Assembly (NCBI RefSeq): GCF_042685745.1
Contig: NZ_JBHUNT010000001.1
Span: 5,580,001 to 5,644,000, forward strand
DNA length: 64,000 bases
Reading direction: 5' to 3'
Origin: Prauserella_A oleivorans
GTDB taxonomy: Bacteria > Actinomycetota > Actinomycetes > Mycobacteriales > Pseudonocardiaceae
A program made the translations under genes and the position numbers. This document shows, in pieces, positions 43,421 through 50,851 of the stretch (position 1 is its first letter; every line of letters begins with the position of its first letter). The notes below the pieces were generated by a model. That model ran no database searches. It worked only from the letters and a program-made list of their open reading frames with translations, and had not been told where the DNA came from.

Positions 43421-44095
43421 GTGCTGCACCTGTTGATCCGCCGGCTGCTCGCGCCACTGGCGAGGTTGCTGTGGCGGCCCGACGTGCGGGGAGCGGAGAA
43501 CGTTCCCGCGACCGGTCCGGTGATCCTGGCCGCGAACCACCGCTCGGCCATCGACACGGCGGTGATCCCGCTCGTCGCGCCGCGACCGGTGTCGTTCCTC
43601 GGCAAAGCCGAGTATTTCACCGGCAAGGGAGTGAAGGCACGCCTGCTCGCCGCTTTTCTGTCGGCACTGGGCTACGTCCCCGTCGAGCGCGGCAACGCCG
43701 CCGCCGGACTCGCCGCGCTCGGCGCAGCCCGGACGGTGCTGGAACACGGCGGGGCGTTCGGCATCTATCCCGAGGGCACCCGCTCGCTCGACGGCCGCCT
43801 GCACCGCGGCCACACCGGAGTGGCCGCGCTGGCGCTCGCGACGGGCGCCAAGGTGGTCCCCGTCGCGCTCGTCGGCACCGAGCGCCTGCTGCCCGTCGGC
43901 TCGAAGATCCCGCGCCTGGCGAAGGTGTCGGTGCGCTTCGGCGAGCCGCTCGACTTCGCCCGCTACGACGGTCTCGCGTCGTCGCCCGCCATCCGCCGCT
44001 CCGTGACCGACGAGGTGATGTACGCGATCATGGAGCTGTCGAAGCAGGAGTACGTGGACGTCTACCACAAGCGCCCCGACGCCGGTGCCGCCTGA
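43421..44095 (+). CDS. PlsC-like 1-acylglycerol-3-phosphate acyltransferase
   Basis: A 224-residue membrane-associated acyltransferase of the PlsC family. The catalytic block NHRSAID (NHx4D) lies near 42-48, the substrate-binding block YPEGTRS near 113-119. A third block (TGVAALALATGAKVVPVALVG) follows. It makes phosphatidic acid or acylates a related polyol. The GTG at 43421 has GGAGGAG four bases upstream. It converges with the LOG gene, 6 nt apart. Proteins of this length lack extra domains. Confidence 0.9.
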   Translation: MLHLLIRRLLAPLARLLWRPDVRGAENVPATGPVILAANHRSAIDTAVIPLVAPRPVSFLGKAEYFTGKGVKARLLAAFLSALGYVPVERGNAAAGLAALGAARTVLEHGGAFGIYPEGTRSLDGRLHRGHTGVAALALATGAKVVPVALVGTERLLPVGSKIPRLAKVSVRFGEPLDFARYDGLASSPAIRRSVTDEVMYAIMELSKQEYVDVYHKRPDAGAA

Positions 44096-44101
44096 GCGCG
44101 C

Positions 44102-44671
44102 TCAGCTCGCCCACTTGTCGACCGGCACGGTGTCGTGCCGGGCGAAGGCGTCGAGCAGCGCCACCGGGTCCGGATCGATCGTGATGACCTCGCGGCTCGG
44201 GGTGTTGAGGAACCCCTCGTCCACCATGTGCTCCACGAACTCGCCGAGCTTGGCGTAGTAGCCACCCACGTCGAGGATCCCGACCGGCTTGGCGTGCAAC
44301 CCGAGCTGCGCCCACGTCCACACCTCGAACAGCTCCTCCAGCGTGCCCGCACCGCCCGGCAGCGCGAGGAAGCCGTCCGAGAGCGCCGCCATGGTGGCCT
44401 TGCGCTCGTGCATGTCCTCGACGACCTTCAGCTCGGTGAGATGCTGGTGGGCGATCTCCACCCGCATCAGGTGTTTCGGGATCACCCCGATCACCTCGCC
44501 GCCCTCGGCCAGGGCTCCGTCGGCGACGGCCCCCATCAACCCGACGCTGGCACCGCCGTAGACCACACCGATGCCACGCCGAGCGAGGAGCCTGCCGAGC
44601 TCGTGGGCGCTCTCGGCGTAGCGCGGGTCCTTACCGGCCGACGATCCACAGAAAACACAGAGCCGCTGCAC
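44102..44671 (-). CDS. LOG-family protein (TIGR00730 type, Rv1205-like)
   Basis: A 189-residue LONELY GUY-type Rossmann protein. The signature PGGAGTLEE (near 108-116) and the N-terminal VQRLCVFCGSSAGKDPRYA are present, with GGASVGLMGAVADGAL as the nucleotide-binding loop. Members hydrolyse nucleoside 5'-monophosphates to base and ribose phosphate and make cytokinins in plants and M. tuberculosis (Rv1205). The GTG overlaps the stop of the preceding paralogue by one base (TAGTG). Confidence 0.9.
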   Translation of the reverse strand: MQRLCVFCGSSAGKDPRYAESAHELGRLLARRGIGVVYGGASVGLMGAVADGALAEGGEVIGVIPKHLMRVEIAHQHLTELKVVEDMHERKATMAALSDGFLALPGGAGTLEELFEVWTWAQLGLHAKPVGILDVGGYYAKLGEFVEHMVDEGFLNTPSREVITIDPDPVALLDAFARHDTVPVDKWAS

Positions 44672-45462
44672 TAGTGCGTGTCCTCCCAAGCCTTGTACGC
44701 CTCGAGCACGACCTTCACCGCTTCGTCGACATCGTCGGTGACGTAGAGCAGATCCGCGTCCGCCTCCCCGATCTTGCCGTTCGCCAGCACCGTGTCGCGA
44801 ACCCATTGGTAGAGCCCGCCCCAGTACTCGCTGCCGAACAACACGACCGGGAACTTCGTCACCTTCTTCGTCTGGACGAGGGTGAGCGCCTCGAACAACT
44901 CGTCCAGCGTGCCGAACCCGCCCGGCAAGCAGATGAACGCCTGCGAGTATTTGATGAACATCGTCTTGCGGGCGAAGAAGTACCGGAAGTTCACGCCCAG
45001 ATCGACCCACGGGTTCAGGCCCTGCTCGAACGGCAGCTCGATGCCGAGCCCGATGGAGAGCCCGCCTGCCTCGGAGCAGCCGCGGTTGACGGCCTCCATC
45101 GACCCGGGGCCACCACCGGTGATGGCGGCGAAGCCCGCGTTCGCGAGCGCGGCGCCGATCTCGCGGCCCTGCTGGTACTCGGGGTGGTCACGCGGCGTGC
45201 GCGCGGAGCCGAACACGGTCACCGCCCGCGGAACCTCGGCCAGCGCGCCGAAGCCCTCCACGAACTCCGCCTGGATGCGCAGGACGCGCCAGGGGTCGGT
45301 GTGCACCCAGTCGCTGGGCCCGCGCGAGTCGAGCAGGCGCTGGTCCGTGGTGGAGTCCGTGGAGCCTCCCGTCTGCTGGCGGCGCAGCACGATGGGGCCA
45401 CGGAAGGTCTCCGAGGGGTGGTCGCCGTCGTCGCGACGATCTTCGTTCGCCTGGTCGGTCAC
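44671..45462 (-). CDS. LOG-family protein, longer paralogue
   Basis: A 263-residue second LOG-type protein directly upstream of the first. The core has ITGGGPGSMEAVNRGC and LPGGFGTLDELFEALTLVQ. The first 60 residues are a charged extension containing RGPIVLRRQQTG, absent from the shorter paralogue. Longer members of this group are also annotated as nucleoside monophosphate phosphoribohydrolases. GTG start; coupled to the shorter LOG gene. Lies 16 bp from the end of dapE, all on the minus strand. Confidence 0.86.
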   Translation of the reverse strand: MTDQANEDRRDDGDHPSETFRGPIVLRRQQTGGSTDSTTDQRLLDSRGPSDWVHTDPWRVLRIQAEFVEGFGALAEVPRAVTVFGSARTPRDHPEYQQGREIGAALANAGFAAITGGGPGSMEAVNRGCSEAGGLSIGLGIELPFEQGLNPWVDLGVNFRYFFARKTMFIKYSQAFICLPGGFGTLDELFEALTLVQTKKVTKFPVVLFGSEYWGGLYQWVRDTVLANGKIGEADADLLYVTDDVDEAVKVVLEAYKAWEDTH

Positions 45463-45478
45463 AGCGACCAGCCTAAGG

Positions 45479-46555
45479 TCACCCGGCCAGGAAGGAGGTG
45501 AGCACTCCGGCCACGCGGCGAATCTCCTCCGCAGCCACGTGCTCACCCTGCGTGTGCGCGAGCGTCGGGTCACCGGGCCCGAAGTTGACCGCGGGCAGGC
45601 CACGCGCGGCGAACCGCGCCACGTCGGTCCACCCGAGCTTCGCGGCGACCCGGCCACCGGCCGCGGTGACCAGCTCGGCGGCCGCGGGCGCCGACAGGCC
45701 CGGCAGGGCGCCCGGCGAGCTGTCGACGACGGTGATCTCGTAGCCGTCGAACACCTCGCGCAGGTGCTCCTCGGCCTGCTCGGGGCTGCGGTCGGGGGCG
45801 AACCGGTGGTTGACCGCGAGCACCGCCGCGTCCGGCACGACGTTGCCGGACACCCCGCCGCCGATACGCACGGCCTGCAGCCCCTCGCGGTAGGTCAGGC
45901 CGTCGATGTCCACCACCCGCGGCCGGTACTCGGCCAGCCTGCGCAGCGGTTCGCCGAGCGCGTGGATGGCGTTGACGCCCATCCACGCGCGGGCCGTGTG
46001 CGCACGCGTACCCGATGTGGTGAGCTCGATCCGCATCGTGCCCTGGCAGCCCGCCTCGATGACGGCGTTCGACGGCTCGCCCACGATGGCGAGGTCGCCG
46101 GTGAGCCAGTCCGGCAGCTCTCGCTCGATGCGGCCGAGTCCGTTGCGGACGGCCTCCACCTCCTCGCAGTCGTAGAAGACGAACGTCACGTCGTGCCGCG
46201 GTTCGGGCAGCGTCGCGGCGAGGTGCAGGAAGACGGCGTCGCCGCCCTTCATGTCCACCGTGCCGAGGCCGCGCAGGATCTCGGTGTCGCCGGAACCGCT
46301 GCGCGAGCCAGGCAGGTTGTCGTTCACCGGCACCGTGTCGAGGTGCCCGGCGAGCACGACGCGCGACGGCCTGCCCAGCGACGTCCTCGCCAGCACCGCG
46401 TCGCCGTTGCGCACGACCTCCAGGTGCGGCGCCTGCGTGCGCAGTGCCTGCTCCACGGCATCGGCGATCTCGGCCTCCTCCCCGGACACGCTCGGGATGT
46501 CCACGAGGGCGGCGGTGAGGTCGACGGGATCGGTACGCAAGTCGAGCGAGGTCAT
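45479..46555 (-). CDS. dapE: Succinyl-diaminopimelate desuccinylase
   Basis: A 358-residue zinc peptidase (M20 family) that removes succinate in the lysine/diaminopimelate pathway. Metal-site residues are in LAGHLDTVPVN, GTVDMKGGDAVFLHLA, DCEEVEA and IVGEPSNAVIEAGCQGTMRIEL, and the last histidine in AHTQGEHV. The family split into two domains is evident. It shares the pathway with dapD and dapC nearby. The ATG follows a TACGGT by six bases with no ribosome site, so a leaderless mRNA is likely. Matches Rv1202. Confidence 0.93.
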   Translation of the reverse strand: MTSLDLRTDPVDLTAALVDIPSVSGEEAEIADAVEQALRTQAPHLEVVRNGDAVLARTSLGRPSRVVLAGHLDTVPVNDNLPGSRSGSGDTEILRGLGTVDMKGGDAVFLHLAATLPEPRHDVTFVFYDCEEVEAVRNGLGRIERELPDWLTGDLAIVGEPSNAVIEAGCQGTMRIELTTSGTRAHTARAWMGVNAIHALGEPLRRLAEYRPRVVDIDGLTYREGLQAVRIGGGVSGNVVPDAAVLAVNHRFAPDRSPEQAEEHLREVFDGYEITVVDSSPGALPGLSAPAAAELVTAAGGRVAAKLGWTDVARFAARGLPAVNFGPGDPTLAHTQGEHVAAEEIRRVAGVLTSFLAG

Positions 46556-46561
46556 GACCGC

Positions 46562-46585
46562 ACCGTAGCGCCCGGTGCGTACGGT
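46562..46585. promoter_or_regulatory. Symmetrical divergent leaderless promoter, dapE / lipoprotein
   Basis: TACGGT occurs on both strands (46567-46562 minus, 46580-46585 plus) as arms of an inverted repeat. Each copy ends exactly six bases before a start codon (ATG 46555 minus, GTG 46592 plus). The whole gap between the genes is 36 bp, leaving no room for ribosome sites. Confidence 0.6.
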
Positions 46586-46591
46586 GATGAC

Positions 46592-47035
46592 GTGCGCATC
46601 CGGACTGTTCTCGTGGCCCTCGCCGGTCTGTTGCTGGTGGTGTTGTCGGCGTGTTCGCGAGAGGCGGGCCCGACTCCGCAGGGTCCCGGCGACGACCCGG
46701 GACCCGACGCGCTGCGGGTGAAGCTCAACGCCCTCACGGTCGACGTCTGCTACCGCACGCCGACCGAGATCGACCCGCCGAGCTGCCAGAAGTACGTCAC
46801 GCAGCTGGCCAGCGTGCCGGGCACGGCACGCGAGTTCGCCCGCGGCGACCACCCGGAGCTCGCCGAGGCGGCCAACGCGCTCGAGAAGTCCATCCGGGCC
46901 TACCGCGGCAACGGGTGCGGCACCGGCGGCAGGCCGGAAGCGTGCACGGAGTCGCTGGTCGACATGGCGGAGGCTCTCGGCAACGTCGAGTCCGGCGTGC
47001 TGCGGCTGCCCGAGGTCTCGGCACAACCAAGCTGA
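46592..47035 (+). CDS. Small secreted lipoprotein
   Basis: A 147-residue putative lipoprotein of unknown function. The signal peptide (RIRTVLVALAGLLLVVLSAC) ends in the lipobox LSAC, so Cys20-21 would be acylated. The mature part is helical and has four further cysteines (VCYR, PSCQ, GCGTGGRPEACTE), likely forming disulfides. GTG start without ribosome site but with TACGGT six bases earlier. It precedes dapD by 22 bp in the same direction, yet dapD seems to have its own promoter. Confidence 0.72.
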   Translation: MRIRTVLVALAGLLLVVLSACSREAGPTPQGPGDDPGPDALRVKLNALTVDVCYRTPTEIDPPSCQKYVTQLASVPGTAREFARGDHPELAEAANALEKSIRAYRGNGCGTGGRPEACTESLVDMAEALGNVESGVLRLPEVSAQPS

Positions 47036-47044
47036 GGTGCGGGT

Positions 47045-47050
47045 TACCGT
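47045..47050 (+). promoter_or_regulatory. -10 element (TACCGT) for a leaderless dapD mRNA
   Basis: TACCGT is followed by seven bases and the GTG at 47058. No ribosome site is present in the 22-bp gap after the lipoprotein gene. Confidence 0.5.
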
Positions 47051-47057
47051 AGCGGAC

Positions 47058-48044
47058 GTGAGTGAGCAGACCCCCAATCCCGAAACGACCGGCGCCACCG
47101 GCGTCGGGCTGGCCACCCTCGCCAGCGACGGCACCGTGCTGGACACCTGGTTCCCGCACCCCAAGCTGACCGAGGGTGAGGGCACCGAGGGCACCGAGCG
47201 GCTGACCGCCGAGCAGGCCGCGGAGTCGCTCGGCCAGGAGGCCGTGGCGCTGCTCGGCCCCGACGACGCGCGCGGTGTCGAGGTGGTGGCCGTGCGGACG
47301 TCGATCGCGGCGCTGGCGAAGGCACCCGCGGACGCCCACGACGTCTACCTGCGCCTGCACCTGCTCTCCCACCGGCTCGTGCGCCCGCACGGCCAGAACC
47401 TGGACGGCATCTTCGGCCTGCTGGCCAACGTCGTGTGGACCAACCACGGCCCGTGCCCGGTGGAGGGTTTCGAGGCGACGCGGCTGCGACTGCGTGCGCG
47501 GGGGCCGGTCACCGTCTACAGCGTCGACAAGTTCCCGCGCATGGTCGACTACGTCACGCCCAGCGGCGTCCGGATCGGCGATGCCGACCGCGTCCGGCTC
47601 GGCGCGCACCTGGCCAGCGGCACGACCGTGATGCACGAGGGCTTCGTGAACTTCAACGCCGGCACGCTCGGCGCCTCCATGGTCGAGGGCCGCATCTCGG
47701 CCGGTGTGGTCGTGGGCGACGGCACCGATGTCGGCGGCGGCGCGTCGATCATGGGCACGCTGTCCGGCGGTGGCAAGGAGGTCATCTCGCTGGGTGAGCG
47801 CTGCCTGCTGGGCGCCAACGGCGGGGTCGGCATCTCCCTCGGCGACGACTCGGTCGTCGAGGCCGGCCTGTACGTCACGGCGGGCACGAAGGTCACCGTC
47901 GAGGGCAAGGCCGTGAAGGCCCGCGAGCTGTCCGGCATCTCGAACGTGCTGTTCCGCCGCAACTCGGCGACCGGCGCGGTGGAAGCCGTGCCGCGCAGTG
48001 GCACCGGCATCGAGCTCAACGCCGCCCTGCACGCGAACGACTGA
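47058..48044 (+). CDS. dapD: Tetrahydrodipicolinate N-succinyltransferase
   Basis: A 328-residue actinobacterial DapD that transfers succinyl from succinyl-CoA to tetrahydrodipicolinate. The C-terminal left-handed beta-helix is shown by hexapeptide repeats: GVRIGDADRVRLGAHLASGTTVMHEGFVNFNAGTLG, VVVGDGTDVGGGASIMG, LLGANGGVGISLGDDSVVEAGLYV. The N-terminal third is specific to the actinobacterial type. GTG at 47058 is preferred over 47037 because of the adjacent promoter-like TACCGT. Corresponds to Rv1201c. Confidence 0.93.
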   Translation: MSEQTPNPETTGATGVGLATLASDGTVLDTWFPHPKLTEGEGTEGTERLTAEQAAESLGQEAVALLGPDDARGVEVVAVRTSIAALAKAPADAHDVYLRLHLLSHRLVRPHGQNLDGIFGLLANVVWTNHGPCPVEGFEATRLRLRARGPVTVYSVDKFPRMVDYVTPSGVRIGDADRVRLGAHLASGTTVMHEGFVNFNAGTLGASMVEGRISAGVVVGDGTDVGGGASIMGTLSGGGKEVISLGERCLLGANGGVGISLGDDSVVEAGLYVTAGTKVTVEGKAVKARELSGISNVLFRRNSATGAVEAVPRSGTGIELNAALHAND

Positions 48045-48075
48045 GCGGCCTTCGCGACTGAACGCCTGAGCAGGA

Positions 48076-48113
48076 GGCGGCCGGCCCGGCGGTTTTTCGC
48101 CGTGCCGGCCGCC
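48076..48113. terminator. Long hairpin downstream of dapD
   Basis: A 16-bp stem with one mismatch (48076-48091 with 48098-48113) closes a GTTTTT loop. It begins 32 bp past the dapD stop. Its right arm is also the first 21-bp unit of the repeat array that follows. Confidence 0.65.
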
Positions 48114-48182
48114 TGCATAGCCGTGTGTGCCGCCTGCGTAGTCGTGTCGGCCGTCTACGTCGCCGTGTCCGCCGTCTGCGTC
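48099..48182 (+). repeat. Four tandem 21-bp units (left array)
   Basis: Units begin at 48099, 48120, 48141 and 48162 and follow the pattern GCCGTGTSNGCCGYCTRCRT plus one base. Each 21-bp unit is a multiple of three and would read AVSAVxV-like, but no gene covers it. The same unit recurs on the opposite strand 41 bp further on. Confidence 0.75.
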
Positions 48183-48223
48183 GGCCTGCTGGTCGGCCGC
48201 GGCAGCGGTTCGACGGGCTCGGC

Positions 48224-48307
48224 AACGCGAACGGCAGACACGGCTACCTAAACCGCAGACACGGTGACGGGAACGGCAGACACGGCTACCCGGACGGCAG
48301 ACACGGC
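48224..48307 (-). repeat. Four tandem 21-bp units (right array, inverted)
   Basis: On the minus strand units begin at 48307, 48286, 48265 and 48244, with pattern GCCGTGTCTGCSGTYNNSGT plus one base. They match the left array in length, phase and core. Together they form an inverted pair of arrays around a 41-bp centre, between the convergent dapD and dapC genes. Confidence 0.75.
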
Positions 48308-48321
48308 CGCCTCGGCGCGCT

Positions 48322-49413
48322 TCAGGCGGCCAGGCGTTCGGCGGCGGCGTTGACGCGTTCGTCCGTCGCGGTCAGGGCGACTCGGACGTGCTGCCCGCCC
48401 TTCGGGCCGTAGAAGGTGCCGGGCGCCACGAGGATGCCGCGCTCGGCGAACCAGCCGACGGTCGCGGCCGCGTCCTCGTCGCGGGTCGCCCACAGGTACA
48501 GGCCCGCCTCGGAGTGGTCGATCCGGAACCCGCTGTCCTGCAACGCCTTGCGCAGCACCGTGCGCCGGGCGGCGTAGCGGTCACGCTGTTCGGCGAGCAA
48601 CTCGTCGTCGGCGAGCGCGACGGTCATCGCCTCCTGCACCGGCCGCGGAACGATCATGCCCGCGTGCTTGCGCACCGCCAGCAACTCGCGCACCAGTGCG
48701 GGGTCACCGGTGACGAAGCCGGCCCGGTAGCTGGCGAGGTTCGCCGACTTCGACAGCGAATGCACGGCGAGCAGGCCGTCGAGCCGTCCGCCGTGAACGT
48801 CGGGGTGCAGGATCGACAGCGGTTCGGCGTCCCAGCCGAGCGCGAGGTAGCACTCGTCGGAGACCACGACGGTCCCGCGATCCTGTGCCCACCGCACCAC
48901 CTTGCGCAGGTGCTCGATGCCCAGCACACGGCCGGTGGGATTGGACGGTGAGTTCAGCCAGATCATCGCCGGCTTCTGGGGTCCGAGGGCCGTCAGCCCG
49001 TCGGAACGCAGCACCTGCGCACCGGCCAGCAGGGCCCCGACCTCGTAGGTCGGGTAGGCCAGCTCGGGAATGACCACCAGCTCGCCCGGGCCCGCGCCCA
49101 GCAACATCGGCAGCCACGCCACGAGTTCCTTCGACCCGATGGTGGGCAACACGGCGGCCGGGTCGATCCCTACAACCCCATGGCGCCTGCGCAGCGCCTC
49201 GACGGCGACCTCCCGCAGCTCGGGCGTGCCGTGGGTCATCGGGTAACCGGGGATGTCCGACACCGACGCGAGAGCGTCCCGGATGGCGGGAGGCACCGGA
49301 TCGACCGGCGTGCCGACCGACAGGTCGACGATCCCGTCCGGGTGTGCCCTGGCCTTCGCGGTGTGATCGGCCAGCGAGTCCCAGGGGAAGTCGGGTAGCC
49401 GGAAGCGGCTCAT
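48322..49413 (-). CDS. dapC: Succinyldiaminopimelate transaminase
   Basis: A 363-residue PLP aminotransferase of fold type I, the actinobacterial DapC form. It shows NSPSNPTGRVLG, VVSDECYLALGWD, and the PLP lysine in HSLSKSANLASYRAGFVTG. It supplies the amino step between DapD and DapE, whose genes are in the same cluster. Its ATG overlaps the ferredoxin stop in ATGA; the pairing of ferredoxin and this aminotransferase matches Rv1177-Rv1178. It converges with dapD across the repeat-filled 277-bp gap. Confidence 0.9.
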   Translation of the reverse strand: MSRFRLPDFPWDSLADHTAKARAHPDGIVDLSVGTPVDPVPPAIRDALASVSDIPGYPMTHGTPELREVAVEALRRRHGVVGIDPAAVLPTIGSKELVAWLPMLLGAGPGELVVIPELAYPTYEVGALLAGAQVLRSDGLTALGPQKPAMIWLNSPSNPTGRVLGIEHLRKVVRWAQDRGTVVVSDECYLALGWDAEPLSILHPDVHGGRLDGLLAVHSLSKSANLASYRAGFVTGDPALVRELLAVRKHAGMIVPRPVQEAMTVALADDELLAEQRDRYAARRTVLRKALQDSGFRIDHSEAGLYLWATRDEDAAATVGWFAERGILVAPGTFYGPKGGQHVRVALTATDERVNAAAERLAA

Positions 49414-49730
49414 TCGCCCTGCGGGGGCAGGTCCTTGATCCACTGCGGGTCGTGGCTGGTCTTGCCGATCTTCGACGCGCCGCCCGGCGAGCCGAGTTCG
49501 TCGAAGAAGTCCACGTTCGCCTTGGTGTAGGCGCTCCACTCGTCCGGGACGTCGTCCTCGTAGTAGATCGCTTCCACCGGACAGACCGGCTCGCAGGCTC
49601 CGCAGTCGACACACTCGTCGGGGTGGATGTAGAGCATCCGCTCGCCCTCGTAGATGCAGTCGACGGGGCACTCGTCGATGCATGCCTTGTCGAGCACGTC
49701 GACGCAGGGCTCGGCGATCACGTAGGTCAC
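49410..49730 (-). CDS. fdxA: 7Fe-8S ferredoxin
   Basis: A 106-residue bacterial ferredoxin. Seven cluster cysteines are seen: the [3Fe-4S]/[4Fe-4S] pattern in PCVDVLDKACIDECPVDC and CVDCGACEPVCPVEA. The 40-residue C-terminal extension (PDEWSAYTKANVDFFDELG) is typical of mycobacterial FdxA/FdxC. It carries electrons in the cytoplasm; the partner is unknown. GTG start with GGAGAA seven bases before. Coupled to dapC. Confidence 0.92.
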   Translation of the reverse strand: MTYVIAEPCVDVLDKACIDECPVDCIYEGERMLYIHPDECVDCGACEPVCPVEAIYYEDDVPDEWSAYTKANVDFFDELGSPGGASKIGKTSHDPQWIKDLPPQGE

Positions 49731-49850
49731 TGCGTTCTCCTGCTGTTCTCTGGTCGGCCGCTCACGGACATTACGCGGTCCCGGCAGGCATCCTAAGCGC
49801 AGCCCGCCCTCAGTCGAGCAGCCGTACGGGTGTGCGGACGCCGCCGGCGG

Positions 49851-50036
49851 TCAGCGACGCTTGCGATCTTCGTTCCGCTTGTCACCGGTGACCACGAACC
49901 GTGGCCGGTCCTCACCGTCGGCAGTCTCGGAGCCGCCGGAGCCCTCGCCCTGAGCGTTCACAGCGCGATCGAAGCCCTCGGCGATCTCCCGCACGAGGTC
50001 GGCGTTGCGCCGATCGTCCTTGCGCGCGATGCTCAT
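49851..50036 (-). CDS. Small charged hypothetical protein (61 residues)
   Basis: A 61-residue, highly charged cytoplasmic protein (SIARKDDRRNADLVREIAEGFDRAV, then Gly/Ser/Glu-rich, ending FVVTGDKRNEDRKRR). I do not recognise a domain. The ATG has a strong AAGGAGAG upstream, which argues that it is a real gene. It is divergent from the acetyltransferase gene, 37 bp between, and lies 120 bp upstream of the ferredoxin gene on the same strand. Confidence 0.6.
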   Translation of the reverse strand: MSIARKDDRRNADLVREIAEGFDRAVNAQGEGSGGSETADGEDRPRFVVTGDKRNEDRKRR

Positions 50037-50073
50037 CAGCTCTCCTTTCAGGGCTTTTGGTACCAATCTAGTC

Positions 50074-50817
50074 ATGACCGAGGCCGAGCGGATCGAATCC
50101 GCATGCGCGGATGCCTGGCCCGCGCTGACGGAGAAACCGCTCGGTGCGTGGCGACTGCGGGCGGCGGACGGCTTCACCGGCCGCGCCAACAGTGCCCTCG
50201 CCGTCGGCGACCCCGGGACCACGCCGGCCACGGCGTTGCGGCAGGTCTGTGACTTCGCCCACGCACACGGAATCCCGCCGATGGTGCAGGTCATCCAGGA
50301 CGGGCCGATCGAACGGCAGCTGGCCGGGCTCGGCTGGCGGTCCTGCGACGAGTACCCGGCGGGCAACGAGGTCGCGGTCCTGGAGGGCCCCCTCATGGCC
50401 GGCGCGGAGCCGGGGCGCACCCGCGTGCTCGCCGAACCGACGCCCGGCTGGTGGGAACTGACCGTGGACCGGCGGGAGCCGGCGGACGCGGAGCGCGCGG
50501 TGCTCACCGGGGGCGAGGTGGTCGGCTACGGCGTGGCCGAGCTCGACGGGCTCACGGCAGGCGCGGTCCGCGGCGCGGTCGCGGACGGGTACCTGCTCGT
50601 CGCGCGCCTGGCCGTGCGCCCGGAGCACCGCAGACGCGGACTGGCGACCGAGCTGATGACGGCGATCGGCGGCTGGGGCACGCGACACGGCGCCACGCGG
50701 TGCGTCCTGCAGGTCTCGGTGGGCAACACCGGTGCGCTGGCGCTCTACGACCAGCTCGGGTTCCGCGAACACCACCGCTACCGCTACTGGGTTCCGTGCG
50801 AGGATCGACCCCTGTGA
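50074..50817 (+). CDS. GNAT-family N-acetyltransferase
   Basis: A 247-residue protein with two GNAT-like halves; the C-terminal one carries the acetyl-CoA loop ARLAVRPEHRRRGLATELM and NTGALALYDQLGFREHHRY. The N-terminal half (WRLRAADGFTGRANSALAVGDP) resembles the degenerate module of two-domain acetyltransferases. Substrate unknown. ATG at 50074 without ribosome site, possibly leaderless. It ends 34 bp before fbiA in the same direction. Confidence 0.82.
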   Translation: MTEAERIESACADAWPALTEKPLGAWRLRAADGFTGRANSALAVGDPGTTPATALRQVCDFAHAHGIPPMVQVIQDGPIERQLAGLGWRSCDEYPAGNEVAVLEGPLMAGAEPGRTRVLAEPTPGWWELTVDRREPADAERAVLTGGEVVGYGVAELDGLTAGAVRGAVADGYLLVARLAVRPEHRRRGLATELMTAIGGWGTRHGATRCVLQVSVGNTGALALYDQLGFREHHRYRYWVPCEDRPL

Positions 50818-50851
50818 CAGAGCGCGGACGCATGGACAAGGGGCAGGCGCT

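Noticed and set aside
48099..48307. Possible CRISPR array
   Set aside because: The 21-bp units are contiguous without spacers, occur in both orientations, and no cas genes are present.
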